From the NCBI RefSeq assembly GCF_014647375.1, contig NZ_BMPB01000001.1:186001-250000 (forward strand): DNA of 64,000 nucleotides, read 5' to 3'. The DNA is from Parabacteroides faecis (lineage in GTDB: Bacteria > Bacteroidota > Bacteroidia > Bacteroidales > Tannerellaceae). A model generated the notes under the pieces. The model saw only the letters and a list, made by a program, of their open reading frames with translations, did not search any database and was not told the origin of the DNA. Every line of letters begins with the position of its first letter. Position 1 is the stretch's first letter. A program made the translations under genes and the position numbers. This document shows positions 1-8,051 of this stretch, one piece after another.

Positions 1-606
1 ATCGGCGACGGCCTGGACGAAATGGACCGTATCGCGGCTGAGACACTGGACGGAAGTTTCCGCACAGCTCTTTCCGGCGAATCGAAAGAGTTCCGCGAAA
101 GTTCTTCCAGCCTGATGTTCGCCATGATCCTCGCCTTGTTAATGATCTACCTGGTACTTGCCGCCCAGTTCGAGAGTTTCAAAGACCCGTTTGTGGTGAT
201 GTTCACCGTACCGCTTGCCATTGCCGGAGCTTTGATATTTATGAGCTACTCGGGTATTACAATGAATATATTCAGTCAGATCGGTATTATCATGCTGATC
301 GGTCTCGTGGCGAAGAACGGTATCCTGATCGTGGAGTTCGCCAACCAGCGCCAGGAAGCGGGATTGAGTATGGCGGAAGCAATCCGTTCGGCTTCTACAC
401 AGCGTCTGCGCCCGATCCTGATGACCAGTGTATCCACCATTCTCGGATTGGTTCCGCTGGTATATGCAAGCGGTGAAGGTGCACAGGGACGTATTGCGAT
501 GGGTATTGCCGTAGTAGGCGGTATGTTGGTTTCAACATTCCTTACCCTGTTTATCGTTCCGGCCATGTATAGTTTTATTTCAACAGACAGAGCAAAAAAG
601 ATATGA
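1..606 (+). CDS. RND efflux permease, C-terminal fragment
   Basis: The reading frame is open from base 1, so only the last 201 residues of an inner-membrane RND (AcrB/HAE1-type) proton-driven efflux pump are present. The fragment holds the late transmembrane bundle. It shows the family hallmark AAQFESFKDPFVVM followed by TVPLA and a small-residue helix, then GLVAKNGILIVEFAN and the RLRPILMTS loop, which are typical of the second RND repeat. It overlaps the TolC gene by four bases (ATGA), so pump and outer-membrane channel are translationally coupled. The membrane-fusion partner is presumably upstream of the window. Substrate cannot be told from this fragment. Confidence 0.95.
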   Translation: MGDGLDEMDRIAAETLDGSFRTALSGESKEFRESSSSLMFAMILALLMIYLVLAAQFESFKDPFVVMFTVPLAIAGALIFMSYSGITMNIFSQIGIIMLIGLVAKNGILIVEFANQRQEAGLSMAEAIRSASTQRLRPILMTSVSTILGLVPLVYASGEGAQGRIAMGIAVVGGMLVSTFLTLFIVPAMYSFISTDRAKKI

Positions 607-1943
607 AAAAGGTCTTATTAATGATACTGGCTGTTTCTGCTACCCTGAGTGTCAAGGCACAGGAAGTATACAGCCTGAAACAATGCATCGAAACCGGATT
701 GGAACGGAACTATTCCATCCGTATCATACGTAACGAGCAACTGATCAGTAACAATAACGCGACACTGGGTAATGCCGGTTATCTGCCGACGGTAGATATG
801 AGCGGCGGATTCAGCGGCTCGGTCAACAACAACCGTAACAAATTAGCCGACGGTACAACCGAGAAGCAAAACGGTGTCAAAAACGAGACGGGCGACATCG
901 GACTGAACGTGAACTGGACCGTGTTCGACGGCTTCGGCATCCAGGCAGAATATGCACGTCTTAAAGAATTGAAGCGGATGGGTGAGCTGGATACGCGCCT
1001 GACGATTGAAGATTTTGTCGCAACGCTTTCAGGCGAATATTACAACCTGATCCGCCAGCATATCCGATTGCGCAACCTGCGTTCTTCTCTCGACCTCTCC
1101 CGTGAGCGTGTACGTATTGCGGAAGAGCGTTACCACATCGGTTCCGGATCACGTATGGACCTGCAACAGGCACAGGTCGACTTCAATGCCGACAGTTCAA
1201 ATGTCCTGAACCAGCTGGAAGTAGTTCATACTTCCCGTATCCGGCTGAACGAACTCATGGCGCTTGATAATATAGACGAACAGATCGCCTTGAAAGATTC
1301 AGTAATACGTCCGAACATCTTTCTGGACGAAATAGATCTCTGGCAAAGTACCCTGGCATCGAACGCCTCTCTGTTGATCGCCCAAAAAAACCAGTCACTC
1401 TCCGAACTGGATTACAAAAAGGTGAAAAGCCGTGACTACCCGTATGTAAAACTAAATGCCGGTTACGGCTACACCGCTAACTGGTATGAAGTCGGAACAA
1501 CCGACCTGCAGCAACGTCTGGGGCTAAACTACGGACTGACAGTCGGCCTGAATCTGTTCGACGGTCTGAACCGCCGACGTGAACGCCGCAACGCCCGTAT
1601 CCAGATCGAAAACAGCCAGTTGAAGAAACAGGAACTCGAACTGGGCCTGCGTGCCGACATGAGCAACCTGTGGATGGCTTACCAAAACAACCTGGGCCTG
1701 TGGAACCTGGAAAAAGCCAATGTCGTCGTTGCCCTGGAAAATCACCGTATCGCGATCGACCGCTATAAACTGGGAGAATTATCCGGTATCGAACTGCGTG
1801 AAGCCCAGATAAGCTTGCTGGAAGCAGAAGAAAGGCAATCCATCGCAGAATACTCCACCAAGCTATGCGAGATATCTCTCCTGCAACTAAGCGGCCAGAT
1901 ACTGACCTATGTGGCGCCGGAGCCGGAGAAAGCCAGTTTTTAA
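603..1943 (+). CDS. TolC-family outer membrane efflux protein
   Basis: This is a 446-residue outer-membrane factor that forms the exit duct of the RND pump encoded immediately upstream. Residues 1-19 are a Sec signal peptide ending in KAQ. The mature start (YSLKQCIETGLERNYSIRI) is the usual TolC first helix. Two repeats of long amphipathic helices follow, rich in RLR, ARI and QLQQAQ-like heptads. Length matches the family. The start overlaps the RND stop in ATGA. It is probably co-transcribed with the oxidoreductase 29 bases downstream, because no promoter is seen in that gap. Confidence 0.95.
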   Translation: MKKVLLMILAVSATLSVKAQEVYSLKQCIETGLERNYSIRIIRNEQLISNNNATLGNAGYLPTVDMSGGFSGSVNNNRNKLADGTTEKQNGVKNETGDIGLNVNWTVFDGFGIQAEYARLKELKRMGELDTRLTIEDFVATLSGEYYNLIRQHIRLRNLRSSLDLSRERVRIAEERYHIGSGSRMDLQQAQVDFNADSSNVLNQLEVVHTSRIRLNELMALDNIDEQIALKDSVIRPNIFLDEIDLWQSTLASNASLLIAQKNQSLSELDYKKVKSRDYPYVKLNAGYGYTANWYEVGTTDLQQRLGLNYGLTVGLNLFDGLNRRRERRNARIQIENSQLKKQELELGLRADMSNLWMAYQNNLGLWNLEKANVVVALENHRIAIDRYKLGELSGIELREAQISLLEAEERQSIAEYSTKLCEISLLQLSGQILTYVAPEPEKASF

Positions 1944-1972
1944 AACAGTCGACAACCAAATAAGAACAACCT

Positions 1973-2989
1973 ATGAGATACAAGATTCTAATACTACTGA
2001 TCATTCCTCTGTTCGTCTGTTTCGATAACCAGGCTCAGAAAACGGTACGGCTGGGTATCATCGGCCTGGATACATCACATGCCGATGCTTTTATCAAACT
2101 GATAAACAGTGAACAACCTGATCCTGATTATGTAGGTTTCAAAGTAGTCGCTGCCTATCCGTATGGCTCCCGGACTATCGAATCCAGTATAGCACGCATA
2201 GCTGGCTATACTGAAACCGCTAAAAAGCACGGTGTACGGATATCTTCGTCGATTGCAGAACTGCTACAACAAGTGGATTGCGTACTGTTGGAAACCAACG
2301 ACGGTACCTTACATCTTGAACAGGCAACCGAAGTGATAAACAGTAAAAAAGCACTATTCATCGATAAGCCTGTAGCAGCCGGTCTTTCTGATGTATTGGC
2401 GATCTACAAATTAGCAGAAGAAAAGCAAGTTCCCGTATTTTCTTCTTCTGCACTACGTTTTTCTTCTCGTAACCAACTTTTGAGAGGCGGAAACGGGCCG
2501 GAAGGGAAAGTCGTAGGTGCCGATTGTTATTCCCCTTGCATAAACGAACCTTCACATGCCGGTTTCTTCTGGTACGGAATACACGGAGTTGAAATATTGT
2601 ACACACTTATGGGAAAGGGATGTCAATCTGTTTCCTGCACTTCAAATACAGATTCCGACCTGGTTGTAGGGGTTTGGGAAGACGGACGTATCGGAACATT
2701 CAGAGGCGTAAGGAACAGTGCTCATACATACGGTGGAACTGTTTTCTGTGAAAAAGAAGTAACGCAGGCAGGAGGATATGAGGGATATGAGGAATTATTA
2801 AAATCTATCCTTACTTTTTTCAGAACCGGCATTGCTCCCGTAGAGAAAGAAGAAACAATCGAGATATACACATTCATGGAAGCAGCCAATGAAAGCATAC
2901 GCCAAGGTGGCAAGCCTGTCAGTATCAAAGATGTATACAGAAAAGCAGTATCTTCCATAAATAAAGAGCAAGAGGTTATCCCGAATTAA
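1973..2989 (+). CDS. Exported Gfo/Idh/MocA-like oxidoreductase
   Basis: A 338-residue protein with a signal peptide (about residues 1-21, ending NQAQ) and a Gfo/Idh/MocA fold. An N-terminal Rossmann-like start (VRLGIIGLDTSHA) is followed by the family's lysine motif as FIDKPVAAG near residue 125. The C-terminal half is the alpha/beta dimerisation domain. The nucleotide-binding loop reads GLDTSHA rather than the classic glycine-rich GxGxxG, so cofactor use is uncertain. It follows the efflux genes without a visible promoter and ends in a strong hairpin that overlaps its stop codon. The substrate is probably a sugar derivative, which is an inference from the family only. Confidence 0.8.
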   Translation: MRYKILILLIIPLFVCFDNQAQKTVRLGIIGLDTSHADAFIKLINSEQPDPDYVGFKVVAAYPYGSRTIESSIARIAGYTETAKKHGVRISSSIAELLQQVDCVLLETNDGTLHLEQATEVINSKKALFIDKPVAAGLSDVLAIYKLAEEKQVPVFSSSALRFSSRNQLLRGGNGPEGKVVGADCYSPCINEPSHAGFFWYGIHGVEILYTLMGKGCQSVSCTSNTDSDLVVGVWEDGRIGTFRGVRNSAHTYGGTVFCEKEVTQAGGYEGYEELLKSILTFFRTGIAPVEKEETIEIYTFMEAANESIRQGGKPVSIKDVYRKAVSSINKEQEVIPN

Positions 2990-3006
2990 CCGGATAACCT
3001 CTTTTT
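2971..3006 (+). terminator. Rho-independent terminator of the efflux operon
   Basis: An 11-bp perfect stem, AGAGGTTATCC (2971-2981) with GGATAACCTCT (2992-3002), encloses a 10-base loop and runs into TTTTA. The stop codon of the oxidoreductase (2987-2989) lies in the loop, so the stem starts inside the coding sequence. It ends the plus-strand unit just before the convergent minus-strand metal-type operon. Confidence 0.85.
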
Positions 3007-3035
3007 ATATTGCTGATATTTCAGACTATAAACTA

Positions 3036-3503
3036 TTAATGCTCCCCGGTCTCCCCGTCTTTACTCAGCACAATGTTTCTCGCCACATACGACTCGTTCC
3101 CGGCCGCATCCGTACAATATACCATGAAATGATAATTACCTTCGGTTGCATTGGCAGGTATCTCGATCTCGTGATGATGGATATGGGTGCTCTTTTTATC
3201 CGATACATCCCACGAATTGTTATAAGCGAACGGAGTCGTTTCTCCCGCTTCCGCCTTCGTATGGGTATGGCCGTCGAAGTTATTATGTATCTCAACCTTA
3301 TAAGAGCCCAGCATCACATCGTCCTCCAGATCCATATCGAAATGAATATGGCTGCCCGGCTGCAGGGCAGCACCTTCTGCCGGTGCATTCAGCGTGATGA
3401 CAGGCTTCGTGGTATCTCCTTGTTTCTCATCATCGGAACAAGACACGAGCAAAACGGAGGACATCAGGACAATAACTATCGATAAATAAAACGTTGTTTT
3501 CAT
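3036..3503 (-). CDS. DUF4625-type His-rich lipoprotein
   Basis: A 155-residue lipoprotein. The signal peptide ends in a lipobox (VLLVSC), and the cysteine is followed by SDDE, the acidic signature that in Bacteroides sends lipoproteins to the cell surface. The mature part is a single Ig-like beta-sandwich of the DUF4625 type with many histidines (HIHFD, HTHT, HIHHHEIEIP), suited to binding a transition metal. Its start overlaps the receptor stop by one base (TAATG), so it is coupled to the TonB receptor. The likely role is surface capture or hand-over of a metal or metal complex to that receptor; this is inferred from context and composition. Confidence 0.85.
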   Translation of the reverse strand: MKTTFYLSIVIVLMSSVLLVSCSDDEKQGDTTKPVITLNAPAEGAALQPGSHIHFDMDLEDDVMLGSYKVEIHNNFDGHTHTKAEAGETTPFAYNNSWDVSDKKSTHIHHHEIEIPANATEGNYHFMVYCTDAAGNESYVARNIVLSKDGETGEH

Positions 3504-5656
3504 TAGAATAACTTTTTAAATGGTATTTTTATTAATAACTGGAAGTTGCGTCCCGGTTCCGGGATCTCCACCTTCCTGTAAAAACTCAGATGATTGTAAT
3601 ATTTCGTATTGAACAGATTCCGGGCAGACAGTGTCAGCTCCACATCCGTCCGGCCGACAGAGATACGGAAACCGGCCCCCAGGTGAAACAACTGCGCCCC
3701 CGGTGTCGGATCTTCATTCCGGGCAACCCTGTTCTGGTCGGCAATATACTGGTGTTCCACATAGAAGCGCATCCTCTTTTTCTCCCAGGAAAGCGTATTC
3801 CGCAAAGAACCCGGCGGAGAAAAACTCAATGGTATATGCTCGTCCAAGTTATAAGTATAGACATATTCACCTCCCAATTCATAACTGAAATACAAGGGAA
3901 GATCTACTTTTGCCGAGATCTCTCCTCCGGCAAACAAGGCTTCCGCCCCTGTATAACGGTAAATCTGTCCGGCATGGGGAAGGACGGACCACTCCCCTGT
4001 CGGTTTCAGGTAAATATAATTGCTGAACCAGCTGGCAAAAGGAGATACCGTGACGGAAAAGATAGTGCCGAAGAAAGAATAGGCAACATCCAGCTGCCAT
4101 CCCCGCTCCGACCCCAGGTCAGGATCACCTTGCTCATGCCGGAACGTACCATGATGTACCCCGTTGGATGCCAACTCATTCGCACCCGACAGCCGGAAAC
4201 TGTGACCGACATTCGCCTTCAGTAAATGCGCTTTTGCCGGAGCCCATACGATCCCCAGCGACCCGGAGAAATCACCGAAGTCCCGTTTGACCGGATAACT
4301 ACGCGTCTTGCTTTTCTCCACGATCTCTTCGCTATACCCTTGCTCACGAAGATACGTTTCCAGATAGGGGTCCGTAAACGAACGGATATCCGTTTTACCG
4401 AAGTCATACCGTAAACCTCCGCTGACAGACAGCATTTCATCCGGCTTCCAGGTCGTCAGCCAGCTTATCCCTGTCGTGAAACGGCTATACTCCGGCAAAA
4501 GAAAGGAATAACCGGAAATCGTATTCCGTTGGTACTGCACATCCCACCCCATACGGTGATCCCAGACAGAAGACCCGGTAAACCGTGCCTTCATACCCGA
4601 ACTAAAGGTATTCAGGACAAAAGCCAGCTCCTTGTCCGGGTCCGTTTCAGGGACGGGCTGCGAACCGTAATGTGTATGAAACAGGCTCCATTCCTCCCGG
4701 TGATTATTCTGGTACCCCAGGTCCCACTGAGCTAGGATATTCTCCCAGGCATATTCTTGATGGGTCGTCACCTTCAAATGATTGACAGTACTATAAGGCA
4801 ACCCGATATTCCGTGCACTCCCGTCATCCTCTACCCGCGACGGGTCGGGGATACCATGGGCACCCGGAAAGAATCCGACCTTCTGATAAGCGTTGCTCAC
4901 CATATAATCACTCATATACGCCCCTTTCCGGTATTGGGTAAACAAACTGGCATTACGTTCGAACCCCGCCGTATTCTTCAGCCTGCGGTCATGCACAGGC
5001 ATTTTCTGAGTCAGGTAAACGATCGTATCCGCCGGTATCCGGTAATCACCGAAATGCTGCTCCGAAAAGCGCAGCTTCGTGAACCAACGGTCCTTTTTAA
5101 CACCCAGCATCACAGAGCCGCCGAACAAACCGTTCACCGATTTGCCGAGCAAACTCACCTCGCCGAACACCTGGTCGTCAAACGGAGGAGCTGCCTGCGT
5201 GATCTCCACCACACCGCCCATCGCATCACTTCCGTAAAGCAACGAAGCCGGCCCTTTTCGTATATTGACCTGTTCGACATTAAAAGCATCTATCTCAAGC
5301 CCGTGATCGGCACCCCATTGCTGGCCTTCCTGCTTGATTCCGTTCTCCGTCACCGACACCCTGTTGAATCCCATACCCCGGATCACCGGCTTGGAAAAGC
5401 CGGAACCTATATCCATAGAATGGACACCGGGTAGTTGTTCCAAGGTCTGCATCAGATTGCCGGAAAAATGCTCTTTTAGAAATTCTTTCCCTACCACATC
5501 CAGATGAAGCGTCGTATTCCTGTTCCGCAGATACTGATAGTTTTCAGTAACCACGATCTCGGAAAGCGACACATTACGGAGTGAATCGGGTTCTTGGGCA
5601 TGAAGGGTACCTGTACAGCATACCACCAGCATACCCGGAATCATTCCGATACGCAT
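3503..5656 (-). CDS. TonB-dependent outer membrane receptor
   Basis: A 717-residue TonB-dependent receptor for active uptake across the outer membrane. It has a signal peptide (to about residue 20), a TonB-box-like segment (LSEIVVTENY) and a plug domain from about residue 45 to 155 containing QLPGVHSMDIGSGFSKPVIRG. A 22-strand-type barrel follows, ending in an aromatic residue (KKLF). It lacks the CarboxypepD_reg domain of SusC proteins, so it is a classical siderophore/metal/vitamin-type receptor. It sits between a His/Cys-rich small protein and a His-rich lipoprotein, which suggests zinc, copper or heme as cargo. The exact ligand cannot be read from the sequence. Confidence 0.92.
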   Translation of the reverse strand: MRIGMIPGMLVVCCTGTLHAQEPDSLRNVSLSEIVVTENYQYLRNRNTTLHLDVVGKEFLKEHFSGNLMQTLEQLPGVHSMDIGSGFSKPVIRGMGFNRVSVTENGIKQEGQQWGADHGLEIDAFNVEQVNIRKGPASLLYGSDAMGGVVEITQAAPPFDDQVFGEVSLLGKSVNGLFGGSVMLGVKKDRWFTKLRFSEQHFGDYRIPADTIVYLTQKMPVHDRRLKNTAGFERNASLFTQYRKGAYMSDYMVSNAYQKVGFFPGAHGIPDPSRVEDDGSARNIGLPYSTVNHLKVTTHQEYAWENILAQWDLGYQNNHREEWSLFHTHYGSQPVPETDPDKELAFVLNTFSSGMKARFTGSSVWDHRMGWDVQYQRNTISGYSFLLPEYSRFTTGISWLTTWKPDEMLSVSGGLRYDFGKTDIRSFTDPYLETYLREQGYSEEIVEKSKTRSYPVKRDFGDFSGSLGIVWAPAKAHLLKANVGHSFRLSGANELASNGVHHGTFRHEQGDPDLGSERGWQLDVAYSFFGTIFSVTVSPFASWFSNYIYLKPTGEWSVLPHAGQIYRYTGAEALFAGGEISAKVDLPLYFSYELGGEYVYTYNLDEHIPLSFSPPGSLRNTLSWEKKRMRFYVEHQYIADQNRVARNEDPTPGAQLFHLGAGFRISVGRTDVELTLSARNLFNTKYYNHLSFYRKVEIPEPGRNFQLLIKIPFKKLF

Positions 5657-5703
5657 AAATACAATCTGTTTTAATTTGAAAAATTAATTGGATAAGATAT
5701 GTA

Positions 5704-6030
5704 TCAGGCGGCAGGCGGCGCACGCAGGTAATGTGAGTAAGAAAGCAGATAGACTTTCTCATCCGGGTAATCGATCCGCCCAACGGGATTGAGCGTCAAT
5801 ATAAAATGTAAATCGAATGAATCGGTTGAAAGGAAAGGAGAAAGGAGCAAATTACAGAGCAGACAGTGATCCGGATTCTGCGAATGGCTATCCGTCTCAT
5901 GCGGGCCGGAAGAACAGCAAACCACCTCGTCGGGATCATGCCGGTGCGTGATCTTCGCGACAAAGAATGGAAGCATGGCCATGAATAACAACCATGCCAG
6001 AAAAATACGCTTTCTTCTTTCTGCCTTCAC
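5704..6030 (-). CDS. Small His/Cys-rich exported or membrane protein
   Basis: A 108-residue protein with one N-terminal hydrophobic segment (about residues 10-25) followed by HRHD, a CC pair, several His and Asp residues and an HCLLC motif near residue 57. These look like metal ligands. The only plausible start is GTG at 6030; no upstream ATG fits between it and the promoter-like box at 6071-6078. It leads a three-gene minus-strand operon with the TonB receptor (47-base gap) and the His-rich lipoprotein. Similar short proteins often precede metal-type receptors in Bacteroidota. I do not recognise a characterised homologue; a metal-sensing or periplasmic binding role is inferred. Confidence 0.7.
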   Translation of the reverse strand: MKAERRKRIFLAWLLFMAMLPFFVAKITHRHDPDEVVCCSSGPHETDSHSQNPDHCLLCNLLLSPFLSTDSFDLHFILTLNPVGRIDYPDEKVYLLSYSHYLRAPPAA

Positions 6031-6070
6031 AAACTCTTATATTACTGCAAAATAAACCTAAATCCGGCGA

Positions 6071-6078
6071 CAAATATA
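6071..6078 (-). promoter_or_regulatory. -7 box of the metal-type operon
   Basis: On the minus strand the bases read TATATTTG, an exact TAnnTTTG Bacteroidota -7 element, about 40 bases upstream of the GTG start at 6030. The -33 position (about 6097-6100) reads ATG, a weak match to TTG. Confidence 0.5.
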
Positions 6079-6119
6079 TAGATATTTTGTTTCCGACATG
6101 AATCTGTAGATGCTAATTA

Positions 6120-6149
6120 TTGCCAATAAATAAGAATATCTTACTTTTG
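6120..6149 (+). promoter_or_regulatory. Promoter of the methyltransferase gene
   Basis: TTG (6120-6122), a 19-base spacer and TACTTTTG (6142-6149) match the Bacteroidota sigma-ABfr consensus exactly. Transcription should start a few bases past 6149, which leaves no leader for the GTG at 6151. The ATG at 6172 is therefore the likely translation start. Confidence 0.7.
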
Positions 6150-6171
6150 TGTGACAAATACGAAAAGAGAA

Positions 6172-6960
6172 ATGCAAATCATTCCCAAAGCTAATACCTT
6201 ACGAAAAAGTGTACTTTTATACCGGGGCATCCGTTACCGCCGCGGTTACGGAGTACATTCGCCTTTCGTCTTCAACCTGATAACAAAGGTGATAGAAGAA
6301 CGCTGTTCCTATTATAGCTTTTATGATATAGAACTGATCCGGAAACAACTGCTTTTCCGCGACAATATCATCACCTATCCGGACCGACAGCAGAAAGGGA
6401 TACGCCGCCGTACGATCGGAGAGATTGTGGAGCGCGAAGCGATCAAACCCAAACACGGTGCTTTGCTTTTCCGCCTGGCGAACTATTTCAAGTCGCAAAA
6501 CATACTTCAACTGGGACCGTCGATGGGGTTATCCACCCTTTATCTGACCTCCTACGCCCCCGGACTGAAATGTATTGCCCTTGAGAATATCCCGGAGTTT
6601 GCCTCCATCGCCCGGATCGCTTTCGATAAAGCGGCACGCAACCCGGTGGACCTGCGCACAGGAACGTATAAAGAGCTGCTCCCCCAGGCATTGGAAGACA
6701 TGGGGAAAGTCGATTTTGTATTTTTTAATACATTATATGAACAACATAACAACGTTTGGTTGTTTAATGAATGTACAAAGCATATCCATAACGATACGAT
6801 CTTTGTTTTTGAAGGAATCAAGGCAAGCCGTAAGATGAGGGAGTTCTGGAAAGAAGTATGCGCCCATCCCGAGGTGACGGTAACGATAGACCTCTATTCG
6901 ATGGGTATCGTATTCTTTAACAAGAAATTGCACAAGCGAGACTATATAGTCTACTTCTAA
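6172..6960 (+). CDS. Class I SAM-dependent methyltransferase-like protein
   Basis: About 262 residues when started at ATG 6172. A GTG at 6151 would add seven residues but lies on the predicted transcription start. The Rossmann-like core begins near residue 110 with NILQLGPSMGLSTLYL, a motif I variant with the SAM-binding glycine, followed by CIALENIPE, where the acidic residue would hold the SAM ribose. An FVFFN strand and the C-terminal strand pair complete the fold. An N-terminal region rich in Arg and Tyr (YRRGYGVHSPFVFNLI) precedes it. The target of methylation is unknown. It has its own promoter and is followed by a palindromic repeat and the cobalamin adenosyltransferase. Confidence 0.75.
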   Translation: MQIIPKANTLRKSVLLYRGIRYRRGYGVHSPFVFNLITKVIEERCSYYSFYDIELIRKQLLFRDNIITYPDRQQKGIRRRTIGEIVEREAIKPKHGALLFRLANYFKSQNILQLGPSMGLSTLYLTSYAPGLKCIALENIPEFASIARIAFDKAARNPVDLRTGTYKELLPQALEDMGKVDFVFFNTLYEQHNNVWLFNECTKHIHNDTIFVFEGIKASRKMREFWKEVCAHPEVTVTIDLYSMGIVFFNKKLHKRDYIVYF

Positions 6961-6970
6961 CGGCGGTACT

Positions 6971-6998
6971 GTAAGGGCGGTTCGCGAACCGCCCCTAC
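6971..6998 (+). repeat. GTAGGGGCGG palindromic intergenic repeat, copy 1
   Basis: A 28-base almost perfect palindrome from GTAAGGGCGG through TTCGCGAA to CCGCCCCTAC, with one mismatch, fills most of the gap between the methyltransferase and the adenosyltransferase. It is the most complete of five related elements between 6.9 and 15.2 kb. Confidence 0.8.
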
Positions 6999-7040
6999 CA
7001 ACGACACTATATTAAGAATATTGAATAAAAAAAGAAGTAT

Positions 7041-7604
7041 ATGAAAAAAAGCCTTATTTATACCGGTGGCGGCGACAAGGGAAAGACCTCCCTCGTAGGA
7101 GGCCAGCGGGTATCGAAAGCGCACCAGCGCATCGAAAGTTACGGAACGATCGACGAACTGAACTCATTCATCGGCCTGCTTATCACGGCACTCGATGACC
7201 AGGCGGATATCGACTTCCTCTCTTTCATCCAGCATAAGCTGTTCACCATCGGATCTTACCTAGCAACCGACCAGGAGACGACCGAACTGAAAATAGAAAG
7301 CAAGGTTACTCCCGAAAGCATCGCACGCATCGAACGGGAGATCGACCGTCTCGACAACGAACTGCCTCCGATGAAGAACTTCATTTTGCCCGGTGGCAGC
7401 CGTTCCGCTTCACTGGCACATGTCTGCCGTACCGTCTGCCGTCGCGCGGAACGCCAGATATACCGTTTGGCCGAAACAAATCCGGTAGAAGAGCCTGTTC
7501 TTATTTTTGTAAACAGACTCTCTGATTATCTGTTTGTTCTGGCCCGGAAGGAATGTATAAAAAATAATGGCAAAGAAATTATTTGGGATTATACTTGCAT
7601 CTAA
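7041..7604 (+). CDS. Cob(I)alamin adenosyltransferase, PduO type
   Basis: A 187-residue ATP:cob(I)alamin adenosyltransferase of the PduO family, which transfers the 5'-deoxyadenosyl group of ATP to reduced cobalamin to make adenosylcobalamin. The N-terminal ATP loop ([12 protein letters not shown]) is intact, followed by [14 protein letters not shown]. The later helices carry the typical [12 protein letters not shown] arginines and the [12 protein letters not shown] motif. The length is normal. No promoter is seen in the 80 bases before it, so it is probably read from the methyltransferase promoter through the palindromic repeat. It would serve B12-dependent enzymes such as methylmalonyl-CoA mutase. 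Confidence 0.95.
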   Translation: MKKSLIYTGGGDKGKTSLVGGQRVSKAHQRIESYGTIDELNSFIGLLITALDDQADIDFLSFIQHKLFTIGSYLATDQETTELKIESKVTPESIARIEREIDRLDNELPPMKNFILPGGSRSASLAHVCRTVCRRAERQIYRLAETNPVEEPVLIFVNRLSDYLFVLARKECIKNNGKEIIWDYTCI

Positions 7605-7624
7605 GAAATATTGTTTTATTTTTG
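7595..7624 (+). promoter_or_regulatory. Promoter of the DUF2795 gene
   Basis: TTG (7595-7597), a 19-base spacer and TATTTTTG (7617-7624) form a full consensus Bacteroidota promoter. It overlaps the end of the adenosyltransferase gene and leaves a leader of roughly 45-50 bases. Confidence 0.75.
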
Positions 7625-7643
7625 CGGAAAATTTGAGAACCTG

Positions 7644-7659
7644 ACTGCCTTCGGGCAGT
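7644..7659 (+). other. UUCG-capped hairpin in the DUF2795 leader
   Basis: ACTGCC-TTCG-GGCAGT is a six-pair stem with an extra-stable UUCG tetraloop in the short leader between the promoter and the ATG at 7678. There is no U-tract, so it is not a terminator. It may stabilise the mRNA 5' region. Confidence 0.6.
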
Positions 7660-7677
7660 TGTTAATACTAGATAACT

Positions 7678-7899
7678 ATGTATTGGACATTAGAGTTAGC
7701 TTCGAAGCTGGAAGACGCGCCCTGGCCTGCAACCAAGGATGAATTGATTGACTATGCACAACGTTCTGGTGCGCCGTTAGAAGTAATAGAAAATTTGCAG
7801 GAGATGGAAGACGAAGGTGAGATTTACGAATGCATGGAAGATATCTGGCCTGACTATCCTAGTAAAGAAGACTTCTTCTTCAACGAAGAGGAATATTGA
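7678..7899 (+). CDS. DUF2795 domain-containing small acidic protein
   Basis: A 73-residue, strongly acidic cytoplasmic protein of the DUF2795 type, very conserved in Bacteroidota. It starts MYWTLELASKLEDAPWPATKDELIDYA, a small helical fold in which the WPATK..LI.YA segment is the family mark, and ends in an acidic tail (FFFNEEEY). Function is unknown. It is monocistronic: its own consensus promoter and structured leader lie upstream and a strong terminator lies downstream. This arrangement suggests high, constitutive expression. Confidence 0.9.
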   Translation: MYWTLELASKLEDAPWPATKDELIDYAQRSGAPLEVIENLQEMEDEGEIYECMEDIWPDYPSKEDFFFNEEEY

Positions 7900-7930
7900 T
7901 GTGCTTTAACACAAAGTATTGAAATATAGG

Positions 7931-7974
7931 CGAGGTAGTGGGCTTGCGAAGTCCCCTGCCTCGTTTGTTTTTTT
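7931..7974 (+). terminator. Terminator after the DUF2795 gene
   Basis: CGAGGTAGTGGG (7931-7942) pairs with TCCCCTGCCTCG (7952-7963), with G-U pairs, and is followed by an 11-base T-rich tract. The -33 element of the T9SS promoter overlaps the end of that tract. Confidence 0.8.
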
Positions 7975-8001
7975 GCGGAAAATACAATTTATATACTTTT
8001 G
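7972..8001 (+). promoter_or_regulatory. Promoter of the T9SS porP-gldKLMN operon
   Basis: TTTG (7972-7975), an 18-base spacer and TACTTTTG (7994-8001) give a near-consensus promoter. The predicted transcript starts almost at the first base of the GTAGGGG hairpin (8012), which would form the 5' end of the operon mRNA. Confidence 0.7.
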
Positions 8002-8011
8002 CCGCGTTATT

Positions 8012-8036
8012 GTAGGGGTGAAACATCTTTCACCTC
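8012..8036 (+). repeat. GTAGGGG palindromic repeat, copy 2, in the T9SS leader
   Basis: GTAGGGGTGAAA-catc-TTTCACCTC is a degenerate member of the GTAGGGG palindrome family, with seven perfect pairs (GGTGAAA/TTTCACC). It is placed in the leader of the porP operon 16 bases before the ATG. Confidence 0.7.
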
Positions 8037-8051
8037 GTTAGTTATAGTTAA

